From UBA4207 sp964352405 (GTDB lineage: Bacteria > Bdellovibrionota > Bacteriovoracia > Bacteriovoracales > Bacteriovoracaceae), in contig CAYGRY010000068.1 in NCBI GenBank assembly GCA_964352405.1, forward strand, positions 1 to 14,208: 14,208 nucleotides of DNA, given 5' to 3'. Below the pieces are notes generated by a model that saw only the letters and a program-made list of their open reading frames with translations, was not told where the DNA came from and did not search any database. Shown here piece after piece: positions 5,915 through 13,397 of this stretch. The position numbers were made by a program, and so were the translations under genes. Numbering within the stretch: position 1 is the first letter of the stretch; each line of letters starts with the position of its first letter.

Positions 5915-8358
5915 GAAATCTCCCTAACCTTGAAATGAAAAGATGTAACTCTTCCCTTGAAATTCTTATATCGTTTAGTTGCTTCTAGTACACATTGAAT
6001 TGTAGTCGACTTATTTTCTTGAACATCAATCCAGATTTGATTTGTCGATTGATAAACTAGATATAGACCTAGTCCAGCACCACGTCCATCTTGCTTTGGC
6101 GATTGTGTTTCTTTTGCTCTTTTGAAGGCTTTTAAAATCTGATCTTTAGTAAGTTTTCCCTTATTGTCCTGAACTTCAATGATAATGAAAGAATCATCAA
6201 CGCAAAGCTTGACCGACACTTGTGAGTCCTTATCACTAAAGGCGTTGGTGACAAGTTCATCCCCAATTAATGACAAATAATCTCTTGGACTTTGAAACCA
6301 CCCTGGAAATTCTTTTGATTTTAAAAACTGATCAATTTCTTGCCTGTAATCATTAATAGCTTCTCCTTGCCAGGAGAATAAAGGAGTTTCGATTTTAGGA
6401 GCTCTCATCTCTAGTTCTTGACTTAAGATAGGTGAGTTATGACCTATCAAATGATTGATCGCTGTATTTTTACAAAGAAAGTCTATACTATCTTTTGCAT
6501 CGAGATGACTTATGACAGTGCTGTCATTTATTAACTCTATGTCTTTAGTTGTATGTTTAGATATTAAACGACATAAGACTAGAGTTACATCATCATCGCT
6601 TGGTGTGCCGCCACTAAAAGTAAGTGCTTCTTGCGTAATTGCACTTTGCCATAATTGAAGATTTGAATTCTTGTTCTGAGTAATACTTGTATGAAATTTT
6701 CGATCTCCGTAAGGCTTATTCTCTTTATTAGTATTCTCGACAATACCGTCGGTATATAAAACGAGCAGGTCACCTTCTTCATATGAAATTGTTTTATTTT
6801 CAAATGAAGAGTTTTGTTCTTTTCCAAGATGAGCCGAGGGATCACTTAAGAGGGGAATAAGGTCTTGCCTAGAAGGTTTATCAAGTTTTGCACTTAAAAG
6901 ATAAGGTGGGTTATGAGCGGCGTTTGACCAAGTTAAGGTCTTTGCTTCTTTATCTATCACTGTACAAAGCATCGTCATGTATAGCTGTTTTCCGGCGCCA
7001 CAAATCGCTTTGTTAAACCATTCAAGCATGAGATTAGGTTTATTGATAAGCTCTGGTTGTGTCTTTAGTAGTTCTTCCAATGTATGGAGTGCGCAATTTG
7101 CGGTGGCCGTAATGAGTGCAGCAGGAACACCATGACCAGTTGCATCGGCAATAAAGACAGCACTTTTACCATTAGATTCAATATATCCCCACCAGTCTCC
7201 GCCGCATTCAGAGGCGGGAGCATAGAACGCGGAAAATTCAGCTCCTTCAATTGATCCTTCAAAATTAGGGAAAAATGAATCTTGTACTAACTTTGCAACT
7301 TCAACTTCTCGCTCAAGTCGTACTTTCTCTTTCATTTGTTCCATAAATTGAACGATTTTCTTGCCCATGTAATTAAACGAATCAGAAAGAGCACCGATCT
7401 CATCACGTGATTTTACTTCAACACTATTTCCAAAATCTCCAGCCACAAATTTTTGTGTACCTTCAAAAAGTGTTTCAAGCGATTTTGTTAAAGATCTTGA
7501 AAAAAGAATACCAATAATAATGGCTAAACTAAGAAGAAAGATTGCATAGATATAAGACTGCTTAATGAGTTTGTCGGCAACTGAGAATGCAGCCGACTTT
7601 TTAATAATAGAAATCGATATAGGACTATTAAGATTAATTTGTTCAAAAGAGATTAGACTTAGCTGTTCTTTGAAAATAGATTCAAAAACACCTTTTTTAA
7701 TTCCTTTGTCTAGATAGTCTATTTGGAGTTGTTTGAGAATGTTTGGAGCGGAATCATCTGATAGAGACTCTAGACTGGGAGATATGATTAAATTATCAAT
7801 CTCATTATTTTTTTGTACTAAACTCTCAACCAATGAAATTTGAGCAATTTGAATAGAATTGTTAATTCTGGTTGCAATAGTGATGATGGGTTTATTTTTA
7901 AAAAAGTAAAAGAAGTTTTTATTTTCAGAGGAGGTAATTTGACCCCAATTGTTATCGATAACTCTATCAATATCTTGTTTTACGATCGATAGTTTAGAGA
8001 GTCCTGAGTTGTCGAGAATTCCAGTTGTAAATTTATTTTTCGATAGATCAAAAATACGATAATCGATGAAAGATGGTGAAGAATCAAAAATATTTTTAAT
8101 ATCCTCACTCTTAGTTAAAAGCCCCATAATATGAAGCGTTCTTTTAGACTCTTGAATAGTATTAGATATATCTCTTGATATTGATTTAGATGAATCTTGA
8201 ACTGAATTGAAGATATAAGCAGACTTATCTTCAATAAACTTAGTTAATGCATATTGAGCATAGGCTGCAAGGCTTATGAGTAAGACCAATGAAAACAAGC
8301 TTATGAGCTTGAGTTTCAAAGGAAAGAGAATAGGTCTTTGAAGTTGTTTAATTTCCAT
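5911..8358 (-). CDS. Membrane sensor: periplasmic domain, HAMP, SpoIIE-type PP2C phosphatase and RsbW-like ATPase
   Basis: An 815-residue protein and the first gene of the operon. Order: cytoplasmic N-tail; TM1 (about 18-36); periplasmic domain of about 230 residues with no recognised family; TM2 (about 268-286); HAMP (about 287-342, RDEIGALSDSFNYM); a helical connector; SpoIIE/PP2C domain (about 355-597); a poorly conserved stretch; and an HATPase_c_2/RsbW-like domain (about 690-795). Phosphatase metal-site motifs are visible: ECGGDWWGY (384-392), ADATGHGVPAAL (404-415), YTDGIVE and SDDDVTL. The ATPase has an N-box (GDELVTNAF with E701 and N705), G1 (D731 in VQDNKG) and G2 (GRGAGLGLYLV). It could thus both remove and add phosphate on the STAS protein encoded next, tuned by the periplasmic signal through HAMP. 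Bidirectional activity is inferred. The C-terminal domain could instead be regulatory. Confidence 0.92.
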   Translation of the reverse strand: MEIKQLQRPILFPLKLKLISLFSLVLLISLAAYAQYALTKFIEDKSAYIFNSVQDSSKSISRDISNTIQESKRTLHIMGLLTKSEDIKNIFDSSPSFIDYRIFDLSKNKFTTGILDNSGLSKLSIVKQDIDRVIDNNWGQITSSENKNFFYFFKNKPIITIATRINNSIQIAQISLVESLVQKNNEIDNLIISPSLESLSDDSAPNILKQLQIDYLDKGIKKGVFESIFKEQLSLISFEQINLNSPISISIIKKSAAFSVADKLIKQSYIYAIFLLSLAIIIGILFSRSLTKSLETLFEGTQKFVAGDFGNSVEVKSRDEIGALSDSFNYMGKKIVQFMEQMKEKVRLEREVEVAKLVQDSFFPNFEGSIEGAEFSAFYAPASECGGDWWGYIESNGKSAVFIADATGHGVPAALITATANCALHTLEELLKTQPELINKPNLMLEWFNKAICGAGKQLYMTMLCTVIDKEAKTLTWSNAAHNPPYLLSAKLDKPSRQDLIPLLSDPSAHLGKEQNSSFENKTISYEEGDLLVLYTDGIVENTNKENKPYGDRKFHTSITQNKNSNLQLWQSAITQEALTFSGGTPSDDDVTLVLCRLISKHTTKDIELINDSTVISHLDAKDSIDFLCKNTAINHLIGHNSPILSQELEMRAPKIETPLFSWQGEAINDYRQEIDQFLKSKEFPGWFQSPRDYLSLIGDELVTNAFSDKDSQVSVKLCVDDSFIIIEVQDNKGKLTKDQILKAFKRAKETQSPKQDGRGAGLGLYLVYQSTNQIWIDVQENKSTTIQCVLEATKRYKNFKGRVTSFHFKVREIS

Positions 8359-8374
8359 TATTTAATTCGTAGAT

Positions 8375-8403
8375 ATTATCTCAAAGACCACTATAATGAA
8401 CAA
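8375..8403 (-). promoter_or_regulatory. Candidate sigma-70-type promoter for the signalling operon
   Basis: Read on the minus strand, TTGTTC (8403-8398) lies 17 bases before GATAAT (8380-8375), a 5/6 match to the -10 consensus. The start of transcription would fall near 8368, giving a leader of about ten bases before the sensor ATG. The element lies inside the short divergent gap and runs into the first codons of the FecR-like gene, so the two genes share control DNA. The -35 match is weak. Confidence 0.35.
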
Positions 8404-10837
8404 GAAGACACTTTTTGACGAAGGGAGAATGAAAAGTTCCAAGTTAGACTGGATATTAGTCGGATTCTTTTCCATCGTGGCCGTTTGGAGTGCTAAGGTT
8501 CTTTACTGGCCATCATCGCTAGACTCGTCTGGCACGGGCTCTTTCGCTAAAATTGAAAGCTTGAGCAATATTGTTAAGAGCAAATCGCTTGGGAATTTAG
8601 CTTGGAATGATGTGCAAGTAGGTCAAACCTTTAAGCGGAAAGATTTGCTTTTTACTTATGATAAATCACGCGCCAAGTTAATTCTCGAGCGCGGTGAGGG
8701 ACTTGAACTTCTACCAAACTCGTTAATTGAACTCGACCAATTTTCTGGTGGCTTAGCAATTCAAGTTAAAGAAGGACTAATTTATCTTGATATTAAAGAA
8801 GGCGAAGCAGTAAAGGTTAATTTAGGTGGAAAAGAAATTTCTTTAAGTTCAAAAAGCGCCAAAGTAAAGCTCTCTACCTCAAACGGTATCTCAAAACTTG
8901 AAAGTTCAAACGGTGATGTGTCTGTCCAGTCTTCCACAGGCGAGACCTTTGAACTTGATCAAGATAACCAAATCGAAGTTAACGAATCAAATGAAATTAA
9001 GCTTAGTGAAAAATTAATAAAATTAGTAAATCCCAAAGATAGTGAAAATGTATTCATTGAAGAGGATGAAATCGAAATTGATTATCAGTGGGAGTTTACT
9101 GATAAGTCTTATGATATCTCACCTACCATACAAATCTCGCAAAGCAGTGCTTTTGAATCAAGTTCATTGATTGAAGAAGATGATGACATTGGAGTTGGAA
9201 CATATTTTTGGCGCGCTGTTAATGAAGAAGGGATTGTCCTCTCAAGTACATATACGTTTGAGATTAAGAAAGAGGAGAAGGTTGAAGAAATTATACAGCA
9301 ACCAGAGCTCGAACTACTCACTCCACTTAACCTTGCCGAAGTTAATGTCAGTCGCCCTGGAGAGATTATTGAATTTGTCTTTTCTGGTGAGGCAAAAATT
9401 GAAATTTCTAAAGATCAAAAATTTGAAAATATAGTTGTTTCTAGCATTGCTAGAAACACTTTTTCGTGGCCGGTTAAAACGCTTGGGCAATTCTTTTGGC
9501 GAATCCAAAAGGATTCTCTTTACTCTGAAGTTAGAGAAATTAATATCAAGCCTGGTGATATTTTACCAGCTCCAGATCTTGAGAGGGCTCCAAGTGAGTT
9601 GAAGCTTGTTCCGCTTAAACCACAGAGCTTTATCGGTAATTTAATTAGTAATGCCTATGCTCAAGACTTTTCTGCTGAATTTGAGTGGAATGAAGTTGAT
9701 GGTGCTCAAGCTTATATTATCGAAATTTTTGCAGATCAAAATCAAACAAAGTTACTCAACAGACAAACAGTTAATGAAAATAACTTTCAATGGATAGGAG
9801 CGCCTCTAAGGCAAGTCTGGTGGCGTGTGAAGGCCATTGATCAATGGCAACGTGAAGGACTTCCAAGTAGTTTAGTGCAAACAGCTTTAATCCCTCCAAG
9901 CGGCTGGGAGGAAACTGAGATTGAGTTAGATTCACCAAGACATCGTAGTGAGTTTGAGCAAAATACAATTGTCGAATTTGAATGGGATAGTAAACCAGGT
10001 GTAAAAAATTGGATTTTCCTATTGTCGGAGGATCTTAACTTTAAGAATCCAATTCTATCGAAAAAAATAACTTCAAATGAAATTGAATTAAATAATCTGC
10101 CTGTAGGTGAGTGGTATTGGAGAATCAAGGCTATTGATAGTTTAGGAAGAGAGCTGCTAAGTAAGAGAAGAAAAATTAATATCACTAAATTAGATAAGGT
10201 TGAGGTTGCTAAGGAAGAAGTTAGAGTCAATGAGTATAGACTTCGCCTGAACCTTCGTTCTCCCTTTGATATCGATATCGGTCTACAGGCTTCAAAACCA
10301 AGCTACGAGCTTACTAAAGGTAGACAAAACTTTAATCTGTCCGGTATGACAGCAAGCGGATTTAATTTAAATCTTTCAAGAGAACTTTCAAGCTACAGAC
10401 TTTTTTCTAATCTAAGTTGGGTTAGTGGAAAGGCCTTTGATTCTTTAAGCTACCAAGATAACTCGTTAAATATTGGAGTACAAAAAAGTTACGACTTGAA
10501 TTTATCATTCCCAGTATGGGTAGGTGCGGGTATCTCTTTTAACAGACTCTCTTCTTATGAACGTGCTGCTAATTCAAATACGTTATCCGATTCAACAATC
10601 TCTACGTTTTCGTTGCACTCTTCTTTATTAGCGCAGCCCTTTGTCTGGGATAATAAATATATTGAAACTCAATTTGATTTGAGTGTTTTAGGTCAAATGG
10701 CCTTTGGGCTACATGCCAAATATTTTGTAGGCAAATGGTTTTATGGAGTTGGTTTTAAAAATCAAACGATTGAAAAAGAAGGCGATTACAGCGTTACGAC
10801 TTTAATGCTTCATTTTGGATATCGCTGGCAACGCTAG
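8396..10837 (+). CDS. FecR-like, Ig/FN3-repeat protein with C-terminal outer-membrane beta-barrel
   Basis: An 813-residue envelope protein. Order: N-terminal membrane segment (about 19-37) acting as anchor or signal; FecR-like domain (about 50-200), rich in short beta strands, including FTYDKSRAKLILERG, LLPNSLIELD and KEGLIYLDIKEG; then four Ig/FN3-like modules, each ending in a Trp-Arg motif (TYFWRA 269-274, FFWRI 366-370, VWWRVKAID 474-482, WYWRIKAID 573-581); a basic linker; and about 200 residues of alternating strands ending in HFGYRWQR, which look like a small outer-membrane barrel. The start is uncertain: ATG 8396 has no ribosome binding site and overlaps a TATAAT at 8392-8397, while in-frame ATG 8429 is preceded by AAGGGAG but only one base away. 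An internal ISNAYAQD (417-424) resembles a signal-peptidase site. Role unknown; perhaps a peptidoglycan or surface-binding structural or sensory protein linked to the divergent sensor. Confidence 0.82.
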   Translation: MNKKTLFDEGRMKSSKLDWILVGFFSIVAVWSAKVLYWPSSLDSSGTGSFAKIESLSNIVKSKSLGNLAWNDVQVGQTFKRKDLLFTYDKSRAKLILERGEGLELLPNSLIELDQFSGGLAIQVKEGLIYLDIKEGEAVKVNLGGKEISLSSKSAKVKLSTSNGISKLESSNGDVSVQSSTGETFELDQDNQIEVNESNEIKLSEKLIKLVNPKDSENVFIEEDEIEIDYQWEFTDKSYDISPTIQISQSSAFESSSLIEEDDDIGVGTYFWRAVNEEGIVLSSTYTFEIKKEEKVEEIIQQPELELLTPLNLAEVNVSRPGEIIEFVFSGEAKIEISKDQKFENIVVSSIARNTFSWPVKTLGQFFWRIQKDSLYSEVREINIKPGDILPAPDLERAPSELKLVPLKPQSFIGNLISNAYAQDFSAEFEWNEVDGAQAYIIEIFADQNQTKLLNRQTVNENNFQWIGAPLRQVWWRVKAIDQWQREGLPSSLVQTALIPPSGWEETEIELDSPRHRSEFEQNTIVEFEWDSKPGVKNWIFLLSEDLNFKNPILSKKITSNEIELNNLPVGEWYWRIKAIDSLGRELLSKRRKINITKLDKVEVAKEEVRVNEYRLRLNLRSPFDIDIGLQASKPSYELTKGRQNFNLSGMTASGFNLNLSRELSSYRLFSNLSWVSGKAFDSLSYQDNSLNIGVQKSYDLNLSFPVWVGAGISFNRLSSYERAANSNTLSDSTISTFSLHSSLLAQPFVWDNKYIETQFDLSVLGQMAFGLHAKYFVGKWFYGVGFKNQTIEKEGDYSVTTLMLHFGYRWQR

Positions 10838-11875
10838 AATAAAAATCATCATCAAGAAAAAAGTCAAAAATTGATTCCCGCCAGAATTGTTATCGATATC
10901 TATTGAGCCACATCCAGTAGCTAGTTTGCCTTGAAAAGAATTAACAAAGAGATCTGAGGTCTCAACGCTCACTCCTGAAGTTAGAGTGATTCCAGAAGTA
11001 TTGATATTAGCTCCACCAGAGGTTTCAATGCGAATTCGCCCAACGCCTCCAGCTCCACCAGCGTTGGCACTTGGACCAACTCCTGCAGTGCCGCCAGTAA
11101 GATTAATAGTGCCGTTAACATCCACTCCACTTAAAGCTTGAAGTAAAATGGTTCCACCCGAACCACCGCCTCCGCCACCAGAGCGGGTATCACCGTTACC
11201 ACCATTTCCACCATTTGCGTTTATCGTTCCTGCAATACTAATTGAAGTGGCAGATTTTAAAGTTAAAAATCCGCCGCCACCGCCGCCAACACCTGGAGCA
11301 TAACTAAACACTCCATCATCACCAGCTCCACCGGCACCGCCACCAGAACCTCCAGCTAATGTTGAAGAAGAGCTTCCACTACTTCCTGCGCTACCACTTC
11401 CAGCAACACCAGAATTACCTGTTCTGCCGTTACCGCCGCCGCCGCCGCCAGCGCCAGAAAAGACTACTGAAATTTGACCTGTGCCTCCGCCGCCTGGATG
11501 ATTTCCATTACCTGAACGACCATTTCTTTCGTTATTAGCAATGCCTCCAAGATAACTGCCACCGCTATTTCCACCGGCACCACCTAAGGCTCCACTTGTA
11601 TCGACGGCCGCTCCATTAGCACCGTTAGCACCATTTAGCGCATTCAAACTTACAGAACCAGTGATATCAATGGAGGATCGAGAAAGGATAATAACCGCAG
11701 ACTGACCAGCGTTGAAGGTTACAGCACCAGTGATGGTGACACTATCGCATTGATAAGTTCCACCGTTACCCGCAGCAAAGGTAGCATTGGTACAGCTACC
11801 AAGTGAGCCGTCACCAAAGTCGATGGCAAAAGCCATTAAAGGAAATAGGAGAATAATAAGAGATAATTGCTTCAC
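10802..11875 (-). CDS. Glycine-rich secreted surface protein with hydrophobic C-terminal tail
   Basis: A 357-residue exported protein with signal peptide MKQLSLIILLFPLMAFA. The N-terminal part includes a CTNATFAAGNGGTYQC loop (C28, C43) and repeated short strands (SVTITGAVTF, SIDITGSVSL). Long Gly/Ser/Asn-rich tracts follow (about 81-280, several runs of five or more Gly), interleaved with ISIAGTINANGG and VDVNGTINLTGG, then GGVGRIRIE. This pattern of repeated strand plus glycine turn occurs in deltaproteobacterial surface proteins. The C-terminus has a small Ser-Gly-Gly motif, a hydrophobic segment (FLTFFLMMIFILALP) and a basic end (SKMKH), the layout of CTERM-type sorting tails. The start is GTG with no clear ribosome binding site, and it lies in a perfect hairpin. 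The last 36 bases overlap the convergent FecR-like gene. Function unknown; adhesin or coat protein is a guess. Confidence 0.82.
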   Translation of the reverse strand: MKQLSLIILLFPLMAFAIDFGDGSLGSCTNATFAAGNGGTYQCDSVTITGAVTFNAGQSAVIILSRSSIDITGSVSLNALNGANGANGAAVDTSGALGGAGGNSGGSYLGGIANNERNGRSGNGNHPGGGGTGQISVVFSGAGGGGGGNGRTGNSGVAGSGSAGSSGSSSSTLAGGSGGGAGGAGDDGVFSYAPGVGGGGGGFLTLKSATSISIAGTINANGGNGGNGDTRSGGGGGGSGGTILLQALSGVDVNGTINLTGGTAGVGPSANAGGAGGVGRIRIETSGGANINTSGITLTSGVSVETSDLFVNSFQGKLATGCGSIDIDNNSGGNQFLTFFLMMIFILALPAISKMKH

Positions 11876-11900
11876 TCTTAAAGTGTATCAAGAGTGAAGC
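11869..11900 (-). repeat. Perfect 11-bp inverted repeat over the GTG start of the glycine-rich gene
   Basis: GCTTCACTCTT (11869-11879) and AAGAGTGAAGC (11890-11900) are exact reverse complements around a 10-base loop. The element lies 13 bases after the fibre gene's stop in the transcription direction, so it could be that gene's terminator, but only a broken T-rich stretch (AATTATCTCTTATTATTC) follows. The arm further along the transcript contains the GTG start codon (11875-11873), so the hairpin would also hide the start of the next gene. Confidence 0.7.
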
Positions 11901-11913
11901 GAGCTTGAAAATC

Positions 11914-13389
11914 TTAATTAAGTTTGACGATTTTGATCTGACTATAGACTTCGTTTTCACCAAATCCTGATGCATAACCAAAGCCATAAGTATGAGATCC
12001 ACCACAACGGTGCTCAAGTCTAATGATCGTCTGCCCTGTTAGGGTAAATGTCCCCTTAAGAACAGATTGTGTCATTGAGGCTGCACCATTATTACTAAAA
12101 CCAGTGGCACCAACTAAAACAGTACCACCGCTAATTGTATCAACCAGTCTTGTTTTATGCTGAGAACTTAAAAACGCTGGGACGATGCCATCAATTTCAT
12201 ACTTACCTGGTTCAAGAACAAAGTTGTTTCCACTAAGACTCACGACTGAAGCATCTCCCTCAACAGTATTAAGATCTCTTGTGATCCAAGAGCCAGCAGT
12301 ACAAGCACCACCGTGAACACCTGAAGCTTTAATATCTTTTACGTATGCAATCGCCGCTGATCCGCCACCTGCACTATCAGGAAGTAAGCTCGCAGCAATT
12401 TTTCCATCTAATCCAACTTGAACAATTTGACCTGGGCCTGTACCAACATCGACGTTAGCATCACTACCTGCTGGACCTTGAAGACCTTGTAAACCTTGCA
12501 ATCCTTGAGGGCCTATTGGACCAGCAACACCGGCAGGACCTTGCGCACCAGTATCGCCTTTATCACCCTTGTCGCCTTTTAAACCTTGAGGACCTTGAGC
12601 ACCAGTTGCNNNNNNNNNNNNNNNNNNNNNNNNNNNNNNNNNNNNNNNNNNNNNNNNNNNNNNNNNNNNNNNNNNNNNNNNNNNNNNNNNNNNNNNNNNN
12701 NNNNNNNNNGCAGGACCTTGTGGACCAACAGCTCCGGCAGCACCTGCAACACCGGCTGGACCTTGCGGCCCCATTGGACCCATAACACCGTCAACACCAG
12801 CTGGACCTTGTGGACCCATTGGACCCATAACACCGTCAACACCGGCAGGACCTTGTGGACCTTGTGGACCTTGAATTCCCTCTGCTGCAGTTGTTTGCAC
12901 ACTACCATCAGCAAAGACAATTCCATCGCCAGTAACAAAGAAACCTTGAATGGCGACATCACCGTCATCATTTATAAATGGAATTTGACCTGGACCAGTA
13001 CCAACATCAACTTCAAGAATTCCTTCATTGGTAATTACGCCACCAGTCTGACCGTTCGCTAGTAAACCTTCTCCTGCAGTAATCTCTACTGAATTTCCGC
13101 CACCTTGTTGTGGACGAGCAACCCAATGGTGACCATCCCAAACAAATTGCTCACCAGAGTAACTTCCATGCCCAGGATTTTTATAACGTGCATACTTAGA
13201 AGGAACCCAACGATGACCATTCCAAGTAATGATTTGTCCTGCTGATGGTCTTTTACTCGGGTTTAAAAGGTTAAGCACAGCGCTAACAATAGATTTAGCC
13301 TTGCTGTTATGATGATGATCATTTTTCGCGTACCCATCAACTGACGTTAATGAGAGAGAAAGGAAAATGATTAGGCTTAATGTCTTCAT
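11914..13389 (-). CDS. Collagen-like fibre protein with C1q/phage-tail-fibre-like head (interrupted by assembly gap)
   Basis: About 491 residues as assembled. ATG 13389 is chosen over GTG 13398 because AAAGG lies about ten bases upstream and the product begins with a signal peptide (MKTLSLIIFLSLSLTSVDGYA). A His-rich start is followed by twin motifs WNGHRWV and WDGHHWV, then a VDVGTGPGQI motif, then Gly-X-Y collagen repeats (about residues 173-307) including GPQGPQGPAGVDGVMGP and LKGDKGDKGDTGAQGP. The VDVGTGPGQI motif recurs after the repeats. The C-terminal ~145 residues (SWITRDLNTVEGD, LEPGKYEIDG, HKTRLVD, LEHRCGGSHTYGFG, ENEVYSQIKIVKL) match the beta-sandwich head found on phage tail fibres and related to C1q/TNF heads, which trimerise. 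Collagen repeats form triple helices, so a trimeric surface fibre is likely. A 100-N gap hides part of the repeats, so the true length is unknown. Confidence 0.88.
   Translation of the reverse strand: MKTLSLIIFLSLSLTSVDGYAKNDHHHNSKAKSIVSAVLNLLNPSKRPSAGQIITWNGHRWVPSKYARYKNPGHGSYSGEQFVWDGHHWVARPQQGGGNSVEITAGEGLLANGQTGGVITNEGILEVDVGTGPGQIPFINDDGDVAIQGFFVTGDGIVFADGSVQTTAAEGIQGPQGPQGPAGVDGVMGPMGPQGPAGVDGVMGPMGPQGPAGVAGAAGAVGPQGPXXXXXXXXXXXXXXXXXXXXXXXXXXXXXXXXXXATGAQGPQGLKGDKGDKGDTGAQGPAGVAGPIGPQGLQGLQGLQGPAGSDANVDVGTGPGQIVQVGLDGKIAASLLPDSAGGGSAAIAYVKDIKASGVHGGACTAGSWITRDLNTVEGDASVVSLSGNNFVLEPGKYEIDGIVPAFLSSQHKTRLVDTISGGTVLVGATGFSNNGAASMTQSVLKGTFTLTGQTIIRLEHRCGGSHTYGFGYASGFGENEVYSQIKIVKLN
12610..12709. 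other. Assembly gap of 100 N inside the collagen repeats
   Basis: Exactly 100 unknown bases, a conventional placeholder, lie inside a Gly-X-Y coding tract. Both flanks code collagen repeats in the same reading frame across the placeholder, but the Gly register does not match. This indicates that 100 is not the real length if the repeat is uninterrupted. Confidence 0.98.
12771..12860 (-). repeat. Tandem 45-bp repeat (two copies) in the collagen tract
   Basis: Bases 12771-12815 and 12816-12860 are adjacent 45-base units that differ at two positions by eye. Each codes 15 residues, a variant of GPAGVDGVMGPMGPQ, that is, five Gly-X-Y triplets. Similar but more divergent units lie toward the gap. 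Near-identical in-frame units of this kind can expand or contract by recombination, and they probably explain the broken assembly next door. Confidence 0.88.
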
Positions 13390-13397
13390 ACGTACCA

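Noticed and set aside
6585..7262. Alternate-frame short proteins inside the phosphatase gene
   Set aside because: They overlap the conserved SpoIIE catalytic region in another frame and have no initiation signal.
8392..8397. TATAAT as -10 box of the FecR-like gene
   Set aside because: No acceptable -35 lies 15-19 bases upstream. It is kept only as a hint that translation may begin at 8429.
9171..9508. Small open frames within the FecR-like gene
   Set aside because: Low-complexity Lys/Leu or Ser-rich products that shadow the real reading frame.
12771..12860. Repeat series that could be taken for a CRISPR array
   Set aside because: Units are adjacent with no unique spacers, are in frame and code Gly-X-Y triplets.
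12516..13062. Open frames on both strands through the collagen tract
   Set aside because: They arise from the GC-biased triplet repeat and the N placeholder. Only the minus-strand frame with Gly every third residue plus signal peptide and head makes a sensible protein.
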